Positions 18,238 through 29,000 of a stretch of DNA of 64,000 nucleotides are shown here, piece by piece. Both the position numbers and the translations under genes were made by a program. Source of the DNA: Lacipirellulaceae bacterium (GTDB lineage Bacteria; Planctomycetota; Planctomycetia; Pirellulales; Lacipirellulaceae); NCBI GenBank assembly GCA_040218535.1, contig JAVJRG010000005.1:620001-684000 (forward strand), given 5' to 3'. Positions within the stretch are counted from its first letter, which is position 1, and the number at the start of each line of letters is the position of its first letter. The notes under the pieces are model-generated. The model saw only the letters and a program-made list of their open reading frames with translations. It did not search any database and was not told the DNA's origin.

Positions 18238-20127
18238 ATGCAAATCATTCTGCTAGCAAGGGCCCTGCTAGCAACGAAACCTTTCGAGACCTTACCCAGC
18301 TTGACTATGACTGCCAGATTCCAAACGTCGAGAAAGCTGCGGCTCGAATCGCTAGAGGTTCGCACCCTGCTCGATGCAGCGGGGGTAACGATCATTACCC
18401 ATGGGGCTCAGGTTATTTCTGGGCTACCCGACTGGGAAGTTACTCTTGGGCAGGCAATTCTTGATCGTGCCGATGGCGCCGCGACAGATCGAACCACCGG
18501 TAGCATTTTTCAGCACGACCAGACAACCGGGCAGTGGACGCCGCTCGGAGGTGGCGTGTGGAACAACAGTAATTCCGCCGACGAGCATATTGTCTTGCTC
18601 TACAACTGGTCGAACGAGTCGGGCAACTTAGCCGACGGTTGGTCGGATGCTGCGGCTGACAATCTCTTCGCGAGCCTCCTTGATGACAATGATTATTTGC
18701 TAGGCGATATCTCAGGACGCAGTTTCTACGAATTGACACTTGAGGAGCCGGCTTTAGAAGAAGGTGGCATCGTCGACTTTCACTTCATCGGACATAGCCG
18801 TGGCGCTGTCGTGAACTCTTTGGTTACAGAGCGTTTTGATGCTTACTTCGACACAATGATCGATCACGTTACTTCGCTTGATGGGCACCCGGCCAGTGCA
18901 ATGAACGATCGCGGCTACGATCCAAACAACCCGAATGAAAACAGTCGTATCTTCACCTACGACAACGTGGTATTCGCGGACAACTACTACCAACAGGATG
19001 GAGCCTACGAGCCGCTGCTATTTGACTTCAATGGCGTGCAGGCAAATGGGGCTTACAACTTCCGTATTCCTACGCCAGTGATCGAAAACGGCGGTAGTTC
19101 ACTGGAGCACAGTGACGTCCACACCTGGTACTACGGTACGGTGACGGAAGCATTCGCCGGCGACTACTCGGGTTTTAGCGGTGCCGGTCGCAATAACGAT
19201 GGCGACGTGAGCTTCCCCGAAAGTTGGTGGGGAAACTCAGGAGTGCCGGACCGTGATGCAACCGGATTCCATTTCACTCAGATCGCTGGCGGCAGTCGTG
19301 AGGGGCTGCCTGAGTTTCGCACGAAGATCGACTCGGGAGTCATTGAGACAGTCAACAACGGCGACTTCCGCCACGGTGATGGCTTCTTTAGCGACTCACC
19401 TCCCGGCTGGCTCAATCACGGTGGTGGCGGTTCGGGACCGTTGGGAGGTGGGCAGTCGTATCTTGAGCTCAACTCCGGCGGGAACGATTTTTTCCGTCGC
19501 CATAACCCACTCTGGTTCGATGTGAACACCGTGTCCGTCGAGTACGACTATTGGATCAACAACTCATCGGGGAACGACCAACTCGAAGTCTTGGTTGGCA
19601 ATACAGTGATCGATACGATTTCGCTCAGTTCGACCACAAGTGACTTCGTCCTCAATCGTCAGGCGAACCTCGGTTTCGCCCACGGCGGATTTGTCGACAC
19701 GCTCACTTTCCAGATCAACGATACCGCTAGCAATGGGATCGATTCCGCCGTGCGGATCGATAATATCCGGCTCATCATTGATGTTCCCAATTCGGAAGCG
19801 GACTTCGACGATAGCGGCACAGTCGCCGGCAGCGACTTCCTCGCTTGGCAACGAGATGCTGGCAAGCCTCTGGGAGCGACGAACTCGCAGGGCGACGCGG
19901 ACTTCGACGGCAACGTCGATCTCGACGACCTAAACCTCTGGCAGCAACAATACGGCACCACGCCCACCAACGCCGCTAGCGGCTTCGCTGAGCGGTCTAC
20001 CGATAGCCCAACGGAGCCCCTCCTTAGCGGCAACACCTGGATCGACCGCTTTGGCCTTGAGCTGCCCTGGAAGCGGGAGAAAACGCTGTTTCCCAGGCTC
20101 CGTGGTTTCTTTCATTTTTTCTCGTAA
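18238..20127 (+). CDS. Exported dockerin-domain protein with lipase-like GHSRG motif
   Basis: 629 aa. Near residue 37 is LRLESLEVRTLLDAAG, the planctomycete LExRxLL export motif; a start at 18307 (ATG) would place it nearer the N terminus than the ATG at 18238. At about residue 182 FHFIGHSRGAVVNSLV is a nucleophile-elbow GxSxG, and a later DVHTWYY could supply an acid/His; an alpha/beta hydrolase acting outside the cell is plausible. A middle region (about 370-510, NGDFRHGDGFFS and onward) looks like a carbohydrate-binding-like beta sandwich. A dockerin-like pair (EADFDDSGTVAGSDFLAWQ and ADFDGNVDLDDLNLWQ) closes the protein. There is no PEP-CTERM tail. It is divergent from the lipoprotein gene with only 44 bases between starts. 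Confidence 0.85.
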   Translation: MQIILLARALLATKPFETLPSLTMTARFQTSRKLRLESLEVRTLLDAAGVTIITHGAQVISGLPDWEVTLGQAILDRADGAATDRTTGSIFQHDQTTGQWTPLGGGVWNNSNSADEHIVLLYNWSNESGNLADGWSDAAADNLFASLLDDNDYLLGDISGRSFYELTLEEPALEEGGIVDFHFIGHSRGAVVNSLVTERFDAYFDTMIDHVTSLDGHPASAMNDRGYDPNNPNENSRIFTYDNVVFADNYYQQDGAYEPLLFDFNGVQANGAYNFRIPTPVIENGGSSLEHSDVHTWYYGTVTEAFAGDYSGFSGAGRNNDGDVSFPESWWGNSGVPDRDATGFHFTQIAGGSREGLPEFRTKIDSGVIETVNNGDFRHGDGFFSDSPPGWLNHGGGGSGPLGGGQSYLELNSGGNDFFRRHNPLWFDVNTVSVEYDYWINNSSGNDQLEVLVGNTVIDTISLSSTTSDFVLNRQANLGFAHGGFVDTLTFQINDTASNGIDSAVRIDNIRLIIDVPNSEADFDDSGTVAGSDFLAWQRDAGKPLGATNSQGDADFDGNVDLDDLNLWQQQYGTTPTNAASGFAERSTDSPTEPLLSGNTWIDRFGLELPWKREKTLFPRLRGFFHFFS

Positions 20128-20176
20128 CACTCCCGTAGCCGATTCGCTTAGCTCTTTAGAAGCGACGCTCGGGTCG

Positions 20177-20250
20177 CCTTGGCGACGTGTACGAGAAACT
20201 TACCTTGCAGGCACACGGCGTTCGATAACGCTGCTCGTACGCTGCCAAGG
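20177..20250. terminator. Imperfect inverted repeat between convergent genes
   Basis: CCTTGGC...GTACGAG at 20177-20195 can pair with CTCGTAC...GCCAAGG at 20234-20250. It lies between the ends of the dockerin protein and TlpA genes and could end both transcripts. Confidence 0.55.
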
Positions 20251-20270
20251 TGGCTCGGCGTTGTTTTGTA

Positions 20271-20327
20271 GTGGGCATTAGGCAGTGTTGTTCTTCAACC
20301 AACGAAACTGCCTCCTGCTCACTGCCC
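20271..20327. repeat. Heptad repeat element 1 (GTGGGCA family)
   Basis: Degenerate 7-bp units GTGGGCA, TTAGGCA, GTGTTGT run 20271-20291. Complementary units ACTGCCT, CCTGCTC, ACTGCCC run 20307-20327. The arms can fold on each other. The right arm overlaps the last codons and stop of the thioredoxin gene. Confidence 0.65.
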
Positions 20328-20948
20328 CTTTTTTCTCAACGCTACCGCTTGGTCGAGCGCGTCGGTGAAGTCTTCGTGGCCGGAGCCAGACCAACTCACC
20401 TGGCCGTTGACGAAAATGACATACGTTGGGATCGCACGAATTTCGAGCTCCCTGAAGAAGTCGAACGCTCCCAGACCAATCGGCCATTTGACTCCAGGTG
20501 ACGCTGCTAGGAAATCTTGCAACTTCTGAACGTCGTCAGCAGTTTCGGACGTGAGGCTGACGAACTCGACGCCCAGCGGTTCGTAGTCCTTGGCCGCTTC
20601 GACGATCCGTGGCATTGCAGCCAAGCAAGGGCCGCACCAGGAAGCCATACAGTCAACAAACACCACATTGCCCGCCTCGACCGAGGCATTCAGATCGTAG
20701 GACTCGTGGGTCGAGATGCCGGTTTCGAGGTCCGCTTGCTCAGGTTCTGGCCCATTAAGCCACCCCTGAACTCGTGTGCCAGGCCAAGGGGTACCAGCTG
20801 GCACAGGCTGGGGACCTGCAGCCGGATTGGTCTGCAAAAGAATAATCGCCGCGAACACAGCGGCCACAGCCAAAGCGACGACCAATGGAGGAACTCCCCC
20901 ACCAGTCTTCTCATTGTCCCACGGTTCGTCCCGATGACGGCTTGCCAT
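20319..20948 (-). CDS. TlpA-like membrane-anchored thioredoxin
   Basis: 209 aa with one membrane helix (about residues 20-40) and a thioredoxin fold facing the periplasm. The active site WCGPC is at 104-108 (VDCMASWCGPCLAAMP), and the cis-Pro loop is AIPTYVIFVNG near 175. Proteins of this group reduce disulfides in exported proteins or in cytochrome c maturation. The linker between helix and domain (about 42-70) is Pro/Gly-rich. The last codons before the TGA fall inside a heptad repeat arm, so the C terminus (RKKGQ) is probably repeat-derived. It lies directly downstream of a PEP-CTERM gene on the opposite reading direction of regulation; no operon partner is evident. Confidence 0.9.
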   Translation of the reverse strand: MASRHRDEPWDNEKTGGGVPPLVVALAVAAVFAAIILLQTNPAAGPQPVPAGTPWPGTRVQGWLNGPEPEQADLETGISTHESYDLNASVEAGNVVFVDCMASWCGPCLAAMPRIVEAAKDYEPLGVEFVSLTSETADDVQKLQDFLAASPGVKWPIGLGAFDFFRELEIRAIPTYVIFVNGQVSWSGSGHEDFTDALDQAVALRKKGQ

Positions 20949-20966
20949 GCTTACCGTTAGAACGGA

Positions 20967-22907
20967 TTAACGCTGCCGACGCAAACCCAAACCGGCGAGC
21001 AGGCCAAAGCTCAGCAGAACGCTGGAAGGCTCAGGCACGGCGTTCACGGCGACCGTCGCAGCGGTCCCACCGCTTGCGGCCCGTTGCCAGGCAAGAAAAT
21101 CGAGGCCATCGACATCGCCATCGGCGTCCGCATCACCATCACCTGGAGTAGCTCCGGGCTCGGTGCCATAGCCTGTTTCCCAGAATGGCAGATCATCTCC
21201 GTCGACATCCCCATCGCTATCGAAGTCGCCCGGCAGGCTCGTGTTACCGGCCAGGATGTTGATGAACACGGCATCCGGCTCATAGACCACTTCGAAGCTG
21301 AAGTCCGGGTCGTTGGAAAGCGGTTCGATGTCAAAGGTGCCGGTGACGGTGCTGGCAGCGATGATCTCGAAAGTGTCTCCCGCCGCAGGATTATAGGCAG
21401 AGTCAAAATCCAAGGTGAGCCGTCCGGCCAGCGTAACATCGCCGGTGACCTCGAGACGGCTGTGGTCGTCATCGTCGTCGATGCCCATGTTGAGCACGCT
21501 GGCGGAGTTCATCGCCAGATCGCCAAGGACGAAAGAAGACTCTGGACCGACGGTCAACGATCCGACATTCAAGATCGGAGCTTCCACCACCGTATTCGAA
21601 AGCACCATGTCGCCGTTGTCGGTTAGCCCACCGCGGAATCGCAGAATCGCGTCTTTGCCAAAAATCTGTCCATCAGCATTATTAGTGACCGCCGATTCAA
21701 ACTCCATCTCACCGCCGATCGATTCAATAATACCGCTGTTGGTCACAGTACCGGTGACGAGCATGCGCTCACGAATATTTGCCACTGCCGCTGCAGTGCG
21801 AATATCGCCGCCCGCGTTGAGAATGTCGCCTTCAATGCGTCCATCCCCGCGGATGACGCCGGTGTTGGTGACGGTGGGAGTCAGAATGGTACCGCCGGCC
21901 AGATTGATCCGGCCCCCGCCACCCACGTCAAAATCACCATCGACACGGAACGTGCCGTTATTTTCGACATTAATGTCACTGCGAGCCGTCGCATCGCTCG
22001 CATCACCAATCTGAGCATCGTCGAGAATCCAGACGAGCGTCCCTTGGTCGCTAATCGTCATCTCACCGAAGGAACCGGAATCAACACCAAAGAAGGCATC
22101 GTCAACGACACGTACAAAGGCCTCATCACGAACGTCAAGCAAGCCCCGCCCTTCATTACCAACCGTGAGATCGCCCACACTGCCAGAAGAGATACCCGGC
22201 CCGATATTCCAACGTGTGCCGCGACCATGCACGAAAACACTACCGTTGCCAGGCAGAGTTGGAGAACCAGTGCCGCCGGAGACGACTTCGTTACCGATAA
22301 TTGCTTCGTCATCGGTTTGTACGCGGGCAGACCCAGAAACCTCAAGTCGACCGCTACCGCCATGACCAACACCTAGAAAATTGCTTCGGATGAGCGAGCC
22401 AATTCCAGACACTGTGACAAAGCCCTGGCTTCCTTCAAAAGTTCCCACAGTAAAGTCAGGATCAGCCTGTGATCCCCCAGTGAAGACAGAAGTTCCATCA
22501 CCACTACGAACGATGGCTCCTGACAGGACTTCTAAAAAACCTTGGCCTTCTTGTCCGACTTCAATACGGTCGCCATAGTTCCATTGGGAATTGGTTCCAG
22601 CAACAACAGCACGCCCAAAGCCGTCGAAGGTACCGCCGATGATGCCCCCATCGGAGTTGAGCGGAGCGGTGAAGGCAGGGCCGTCAATCGTGAGGACACC
22701 AAAGTCCGTCCCTTCGATCTGCATGCCAGTTCCACCCACGACAACCGTGTCGGTAACGGTTCCACCTTCAAGCGGTAAATCAGGGAACTGCGGTGAAACG
22801 TCCCCTTCGCCGGTAACGTCAGCACGCGCCGGATTCGTACCGAATGTGAAGAGCAAGCAAAACGCGCTCAGGCAAACTGCTCGACCGAATATTCTTAGAA
22901 GTTGCAT
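20967..22907 (-). CDS. Secreted beta-helix protein with dockerin-like domain and PEP-CTERM tail
   Basis: About 646 aa from the ATG at 22907, chosen for its strong purine-rich site (gaggggaag) and because a signal peptide follows at once (MQLLRIFGRAVCLSAFCLLF...ARADV). Most of the protein is Gly/Asp/Thr-rich short strands (VVGGTGMQIEG, GNEGRGLLDV, GSLTVGPESSFVLGDL) as in autotransporter-type beta-helices. A dockerin-like pair follows (DFDSDGDVDGDDLPFWE and DADADGDVDGLDFLAWQ), then VPEPSSVLLSFGLLAGLGLRRQR. It is the same architecture as the 10283-13777 product, half the length. Likely exported and retained at the cell surface; no catalytic motif is seen. Confidence 0.92.
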   Translation of the reverse strand: MQLLRIFGRAVCLSAFCLLFTFGTNPARADVTGEGDVSPQFPDLPLEGGTVTDTVVVGGTGMQIEGTDFGVLTIDGPAFTAPLNSDGGIIGGTFDGFGRAVVAGTNSQWNYGDRIEVGQEGQGFLEVLSGAIVRSGDGTSVFTGGSQADPDFTVGTFEGSQGFVTVSGIGSLIRSNFLGVGHGGSGRLEVSGSARVQTDDEAIIGNEVVSGGTGSPTLPGNGSVFVHGRGTRWNIGPGISSGSVGDLTVGNEGRGLLDVRDEAFVRVVDDAFFGVDSGSFGEMTISDQGTLVWILDDAQIGDASDATARSDINVENNGTFRVDGDFDVGGGGRINLAGGTILTPTVTNTGVIRGDGRIEGDILNAGGDIRTAAAVANIRERMLVTGTVTNSGIIESIGGEMEFESAVTNNADGQIFGKDAILRFRGGLTDNGDMVLSNTVVEAPILNVGSLTVGPESSFVLGDLAMNSASVLNMGIDDDDDHSRLEVTGDVTLAGRLTLDFDSAYNPAAGDTFEIIAASTVTGTFDIEPLSNDPDFSFEVVYEPDAVFINILAGNTSLPGDFDSDGDVDGDDLPFWETGYGTEPGATPGDGDADADGDVDGLDFLAWQRAASGGTAATVAVNAVPEPSSVLLSFGLLAGLGLRRQR

Positions 22908-23082
22908 TACTTTCTTCCCCTCAAGCCCCTGCTGGATTCTCTGTTCTTGCCTATGCCAGCTGGCCGGATGCCGCTGATAGGCTATTACCATAGTCATGTC
23001 GGGCCGATTCGATGTCAACGAATTTGACGTGAACAGGCCCAGAAATGTGGGTAGTAACGCCTGAAGCGGTTAATGGAGGCGG

Positions 23083-26000
23083 TTACTCGACTTGCCGCTG
23101 AAGTCGCACGACTTCACGAGTATTGTGATCGTGGCCCGGCTCGAACCCGACGGGAATCGAACGGTCGACAATCGAGAAGCCACGCAAACGCCGCGTCTGG
23201 CCAACGTCGATGCCATACTCTCGTCCGAGTTGATAACCTTCGGGATAAACCCGATCGTAAAGTGCCTGAAGCTGAGCATCACTTAGCGCCCCTCCCGGGT
23301 CGTTTGCCGCGCGGAATTGAGCCAAAGTTGGTGCCGCCTCGACCTCGAAGAAGCCAACCGTTACCCAGATGGAATAGACGTTTGACCGGGTCGTTACGAG
23401 ATTGTCCAGCCGAGTCGTCGGCTGGTAACGGAACCACGGGTTCCGGTCAGCGTTGTTGAACTCCATCGTGGTAGCTTGCGCCAGTGCCGGTGCGTTGGTA
23501 TCAGGAAGTGTCCCCGCATTATTGTCGCTGCGACGCAGCATCGTGGCATCAGCTCCTTCGCGTGTTATGTCAGTACTGCTAAGGGGCGGTACAAAATCAC
23601 CTGCATCGGCTGTTCGATAAGGATTCTCAAAGAACGTAGGACTGTTGCCGAGTTGAAGCATAATCCCGCTGGCGTTGTCGACGCGGCGACTATTCACAAA
23701 TTGTGCCCAAGTGGGGCCCGGATGTTCGGCCAACGTGCCCGAGTTGCGATGAAAGAGACCATCCAGCACGGAATCGTCGGCGATCGTGTTCAGGTTGACC
23801 TGGCCGGGCTCGCGGAAGAGCGAAACCTTATTGAAGGGGACCTGCAACCCGTGCCGAGGATCGTCGGTGTCAGACATCACTCCACTGAAGGCCACTGGGT
23901 TCAGCCACTCCTCGGTACCAACGAACCGGCTAGGCACATGGAGGTAATCCAGCATACGGTGCAAACCGGCAATCCCCTCGGTCCCGTTGTTGTCGTCGGT
24001 GCGATGGAAATTCGCCAGATGCTGATAAGGTCCGTCTGCTTCAAGAATGTCGGGGTTCATCGGCGGAGTGCCGGCGGTGGTAGGTGCAGGTCCTCTGTAG
24101 ATTTCTGCATTGGCGTTGGCGGGGTCTTTCATCGTGAAATCACGGAGCAATTGTGCCGCACCAAAAGTCGGCACCTGCATGACTTCATGGGCAGAAATGT
24201 AAGGACGGTTATTCCACGCAAGCCAAGGGAACGGCTGTTTTGGCTCGCGTAACTTCTGCGGAGCCACGACGGCAGGGTCTTCGTCCATGAAACAACGATT
24301 CAGGAAACCGAGCGTGCAATCGGGGAACGAATGCATCGTGAAGGTATTCGGATCATCGGGGATTTGCGTTTCCGCATTGGGCCGACGGTTGCGATTCTGT
24401 GCGGGGCCTCCGGGCCAAGGTCTCGGTGCCGCGGTCATGCTGGCCTGTGGTGGGGCACCCGGCATACGGAGAATGTTGAGGTACTTCTCGCGGGCCCAAG
24501 GGTTAATCTCATCGGCGGTTGCAGTGAAGGCATTGTTCTGGTGCCAATCGACCCAACCACGCTCGGTACTCAAGAACCGCTGGGCGATCGAAACGCTACT
24601 GTTGGTCGGGCCACCCTCACGCATTCCTCGCTCACGACTATTGAATACCGTGAGATTGGTTGTTGTGTAGTCAACCGTGCGGTACGGGTTGGTGTCCGCA
24701 TCGAACGGCAGTAACGGATTGGCCAACCGTTGCAAGAAAACGCCACGTGCGAAGCCGCCCCCGGTTCCTGGCTCTAACAAGGCCGGATTGTGCAGCGAAT
24801 CCAGCGGGATGTCATGTGGTTTCGGTTGATCGGGGCCTATGCCGTAAAAGCCATAAGGGTAAATGTCCCGAACGGCTCCATCAGCTTGATTGATGTCGGT
24901 CGGCTCGTAACCGTAAAACTTCACATGGTCCGCGAAGTTAGGGTCAACAACACCACCATCGTCACCCGGGTAGCCGCCCGCCGGCTCGCTTAGCGACATT
25001 CGCCGTGGCTCGTTGATAATCGCGACATCCGTATAGGACTGGCGAGTGTCAACGGGATCGTCGTCTGGCGGAGACGCCATGCGGAAATTTGTATTTGGGT
25101 TTTCGTTCTGGTTGTTTTTGTTTCGATCCATCGCTACGGCATCGTCCTCATCGACGAATCGGACGGCCTCAGGAACGTTTGGTTGCGTGTCTAAGATCAG
25201 GCGTCTCGGTTCGAGCGTTCCTCCTGGGCCCTGCCGGGGCTCAGCAATAGGCATTTCGTAGACGGCTGGATCAGTAGCAGACTGATGGGCACCGCCAACC
25301 ACCATATACCTGCCGGGGCGTACGCTTTGGGTAGGAATCGTCGCCCAAAACTCATCGCCGTCATTCTGATCGATGTTTGACGGGTCCCAGCGGCTAAAGT
25401 AGAGCGAACGCTCGATGCTTTGCGGCTCCAGAGCCTCTCGAGGGTCGGCATCCGCCGGTTCGATGGATACCGCGACACGCCAAACGGGCGAGCCTGTGGC
25501 GGTGCGGTCATGTGTACGACCAAGATCGACACCCACATGAGTGCTCGTGCTGAACGCATTGACATCCGCACTGGCGGCTGAGTTCTGCGGCCAAGGGTTG
25601 TAAAGCTCCAGGAACCAAGCACCCCGGGGACGTACCAGTTGGTCGTATTCGCCAGCCTCCTCCATCATGTCGCTGGCCGGGGCCGAAGTGCCGCCAGGGG
25701 CGGTCGCTTCGTCGGCTTCGTCACTCACCCGCGGGTCGTGCCAGGCGAGTGATTCGCTGATCACCAACTCGGGTCGTTCAAGTCCCCATGCCAAGGCGCG
25801 ATGGGGCTGGGTGTCGTCGGCAGAGGGTGCGGCTGTTGAGTCAATTACACCGTCAACGTCCCAAGGGTTTCCGTCGCCGTTACTATCTTCAAACGGATTG
25901 AGGTCGAACTCGAAAGGCGTCATGATCGAATCCGCGTCGCGGTAATCAACCACGTTGATTGCCCATTGGGCCAGCTTGCGAAGCTTTCTTTGACCTTCAG

Positions 26001-29000
26001 GTGAGGCTGTGTCAAAGGGGTCAACGGTTGCGACGGCCGTGATGTATAAATCCTTCGCCAACTCTTGCCGTCGCAGGTTGTCCCAGCGAACACGGTAAGC
26101 GACATCGGCTGCATTGTTGCCGGTGCGGCTCATGTCCCGCACTTCGTTGTCGTTGAGATCGACAACATCGTCGCCGTTGGTGTCGAAGCTGCCATCGAGA
26201 GGCGCCCCCCAAGCACCATCCTTGAAGTCCCGTGCTAGGCCTGGGCTAAGATTTCTGTCATTTCGATTGTTCGCGGCAGGATCGACTCGCACGAATTCAT
26301 TCGCCGGATCGCCATCGGCGAGATTCTGGTCAACGGTGACCGCCATCCCGGCTTGCCCACGTTCAAGGCGCCAATAAGCCCCGTCCACTTCACCCGGCTC
26401 ATCCACAACGCCATCGTTGTCGTCGTCCCGACCATTGCCCAACGCCCGATTGATGTCTAGCTTTGCCCCCTTGGCCAGGTCACGCGGGATGAGGTTGGCG
26501 ACAGCACGGCGTTGAGCGGCATTCAGTGGCGGTAACACATTTGGAGTTACAGTTCGATCGTAGCGCAGACCGGGCGTAACTGCTCGGAAACGATATTCAA
26601 TCAAATCCGCAAAGCTGGCTCCAACGGCGGGCCGGCCCATTACTTCGATGAAACTGTCATCGTTTCCCGAATTGTCATCGAGATCCATCTGCGTCCCGTC
26701 GGTCACGTTCACCCAACGAGGTAAGTTGACCGAAGGCACCGGGAGGTCCCACGAGTCGGTGGTGAGGAGGTTCCGCTTGTCGAGATTGCTGCCAAGGAAG
26801 TCACCCAAAGTGGCCAGGCGATCTGGGGTGGCGGCTGCGTCGATATCGTAGGCTCGCAGGCTTCGTTCAAGTTCATTGATACTGAAAGGCGTATCGGTCG
26901 TTGACGAGGCTGCACCGGTTAACGCAGTCAGGTCGATTTCGAAGGGATAGTCAAAGTTGAGCGTACCAGCGAACTTCGTCTGCATGAAGAAGGGCTGGCC
27001 GAAGTCGTTTAGCCCCATGCTGTACTTGCCGTGCATATCAATGGGAGAGCCGTATTGCGACTTCCTTGCACCTGTTGGCTGATAGCTCTCCGCAACCCCT
27101 TGAAGACTGAGTTGGGATTTCAACTCGAATTGATTGGCATGGCCGGGGTAGGCAGGTGCCGCGAAACTGCCTGCACGGTTATCAATTCCATACTTGCCTG
27201 GGATCGAAACGGTGCCAATCGTGGTTCCATAAGTGATTTCGTCGTAGCGATCTCCGAGGACTGGAATCAGGCTGATCTCAGTTGTTGAAACCCCTAAGCC
27301 CTTGGGTGCCGCAGTGAGTAAGGCCCCACCAGCCAACTCTGGTGCGGGAATGTTAAGCGGGTTGAGCGTAGCAACCGACCCGTGCGCATTCACATTCAAC
27401 CGCCCGTCCATGTCGAGGCACAGGACAGCCGCCAGTGGTTTCACGAGCGTTCCGTCGGGCATGCTCATCACGGGCGCGCCGAAGTCGACCCACACGCTAT
27501 CGCGGACTCCGTCGTTGTCGTTGTCCACGTCCCACGGGCCGTAGATGCTGTGGTTGACGAGGGCCTGAGCTGCGTCGCGAATGTCGTCGTTGGTCTGAAT
27601 GTCATTCAAGCTGTAGTTGTACTTGTTGACCATCAGGTTCTCGAACGTCGAGACTCTTGCGGAAAGCTCAGGATTGCTTCCCGTAAAGTTCGGATGATCA
27701 AACCAACTTGGGCGGAGCAGAGTTTTCCGCAGCAGCGTGGGGGATCGCTCGTAGAGGCCAACTTGGTTGTCAAAATAGTTGATCAAGGCCGGCCGATGCA
27801 GCGACGGCAACACCATGTCGCCTAGTGAACCTGGCGCAGTGCCAGTCAAGTTCGGCCAAGTGGTCTCGATCGGCACCTGAGGCATCAACCCCAGCAGCAT
27901 GTTCTGGAAGTCGGCCGCGTCGTAGCCTTCATCGCTACCGCCAAGGCCACCAATCCCGAGAGAATTCTTGCGACGTATGAATTCCAGGTCTTGAGGTCGA
28001 CCCGGGGCGAAGTTGGCAGCGATCTGATCCCGAGCAGCTTGGGTTAGGTAGTAGTAATCCGCCACCGCTCCTTTCTGCAGTAGCACTTCATCGTCATCTA
28101 ATCCATCGGTGCTAAACGACATCCGGTCGAAAACGGCGTTGGGAACCAATGCTAAGGGGCTGGCTGTTCCGTCAAGATTCATCTCCACTGTGTTGAGCCG
28201 CGCGCTGTCAACCGGAGCTTGCTCGTTGAAACCAATGCCCGTCCCATTAAACGGCCGACCGTTCACGACAAACCGGCTACCGGCCAGCAATGCGTTGAGA
28301 TCGATATCATTCTGCGGCAAGATACTGCCGTCGGCTTGGCGGAAGGAAAGCAGGCGGAAGCGAGCAAAGTCGCGGAGGTAATCCTCGTCGCCAGGCTCAT
28401 CGATCGTCGGAGGGAGGTAATCGACAATCCGTGTTGTAATTCCCTCAGCCGGACCTGAGGTAAAGGTCAGCGACAAGCCGTTGTAGGCATCCTCAGTACG
28501 TTTCAACCCGGCGATGGCGAGGGCTTGGTTGCCGGACAGGTCTTCGACATCCAAGACGTCGATCTCAAGGATCTGTCCCGCGGTGATGTTGCTCTGCTGA
28601 ATAAGGTGCTTGTTGCCTCCCGATGCGCCGGGGAACCGGGTCGGTGCCCAACGTGCGACAAGACCATCTCGGTCCGTGTGTGGAAAGGCAGGACCAGGTT
28701 CACCATTCGTCGGACGCGGTATACGAACCAAGCCGCTGGAATCGCGGTAGTTCCCTGTATAGTTCCCTGCGTTGTCTTGATCGCGGGAAGGTACAGAGCC
28801 AGTAAACCCGTCGTTCCCATACATGTCACGCAGCAGACTGTGATTGCGTAGCGAGCTGTTGGGGTTGTTCGTATCGCGGACGATTTGTTTGAGGACGTCG
28901 TCCAGCAGGTCGGCTTGGCCTGCCTGGGCACTTTGAATCTGGTTTGCTTTACTGACGGTGATCGCCGTGCGAGAGGAATGCCGTGCCGTGACGACGAACG

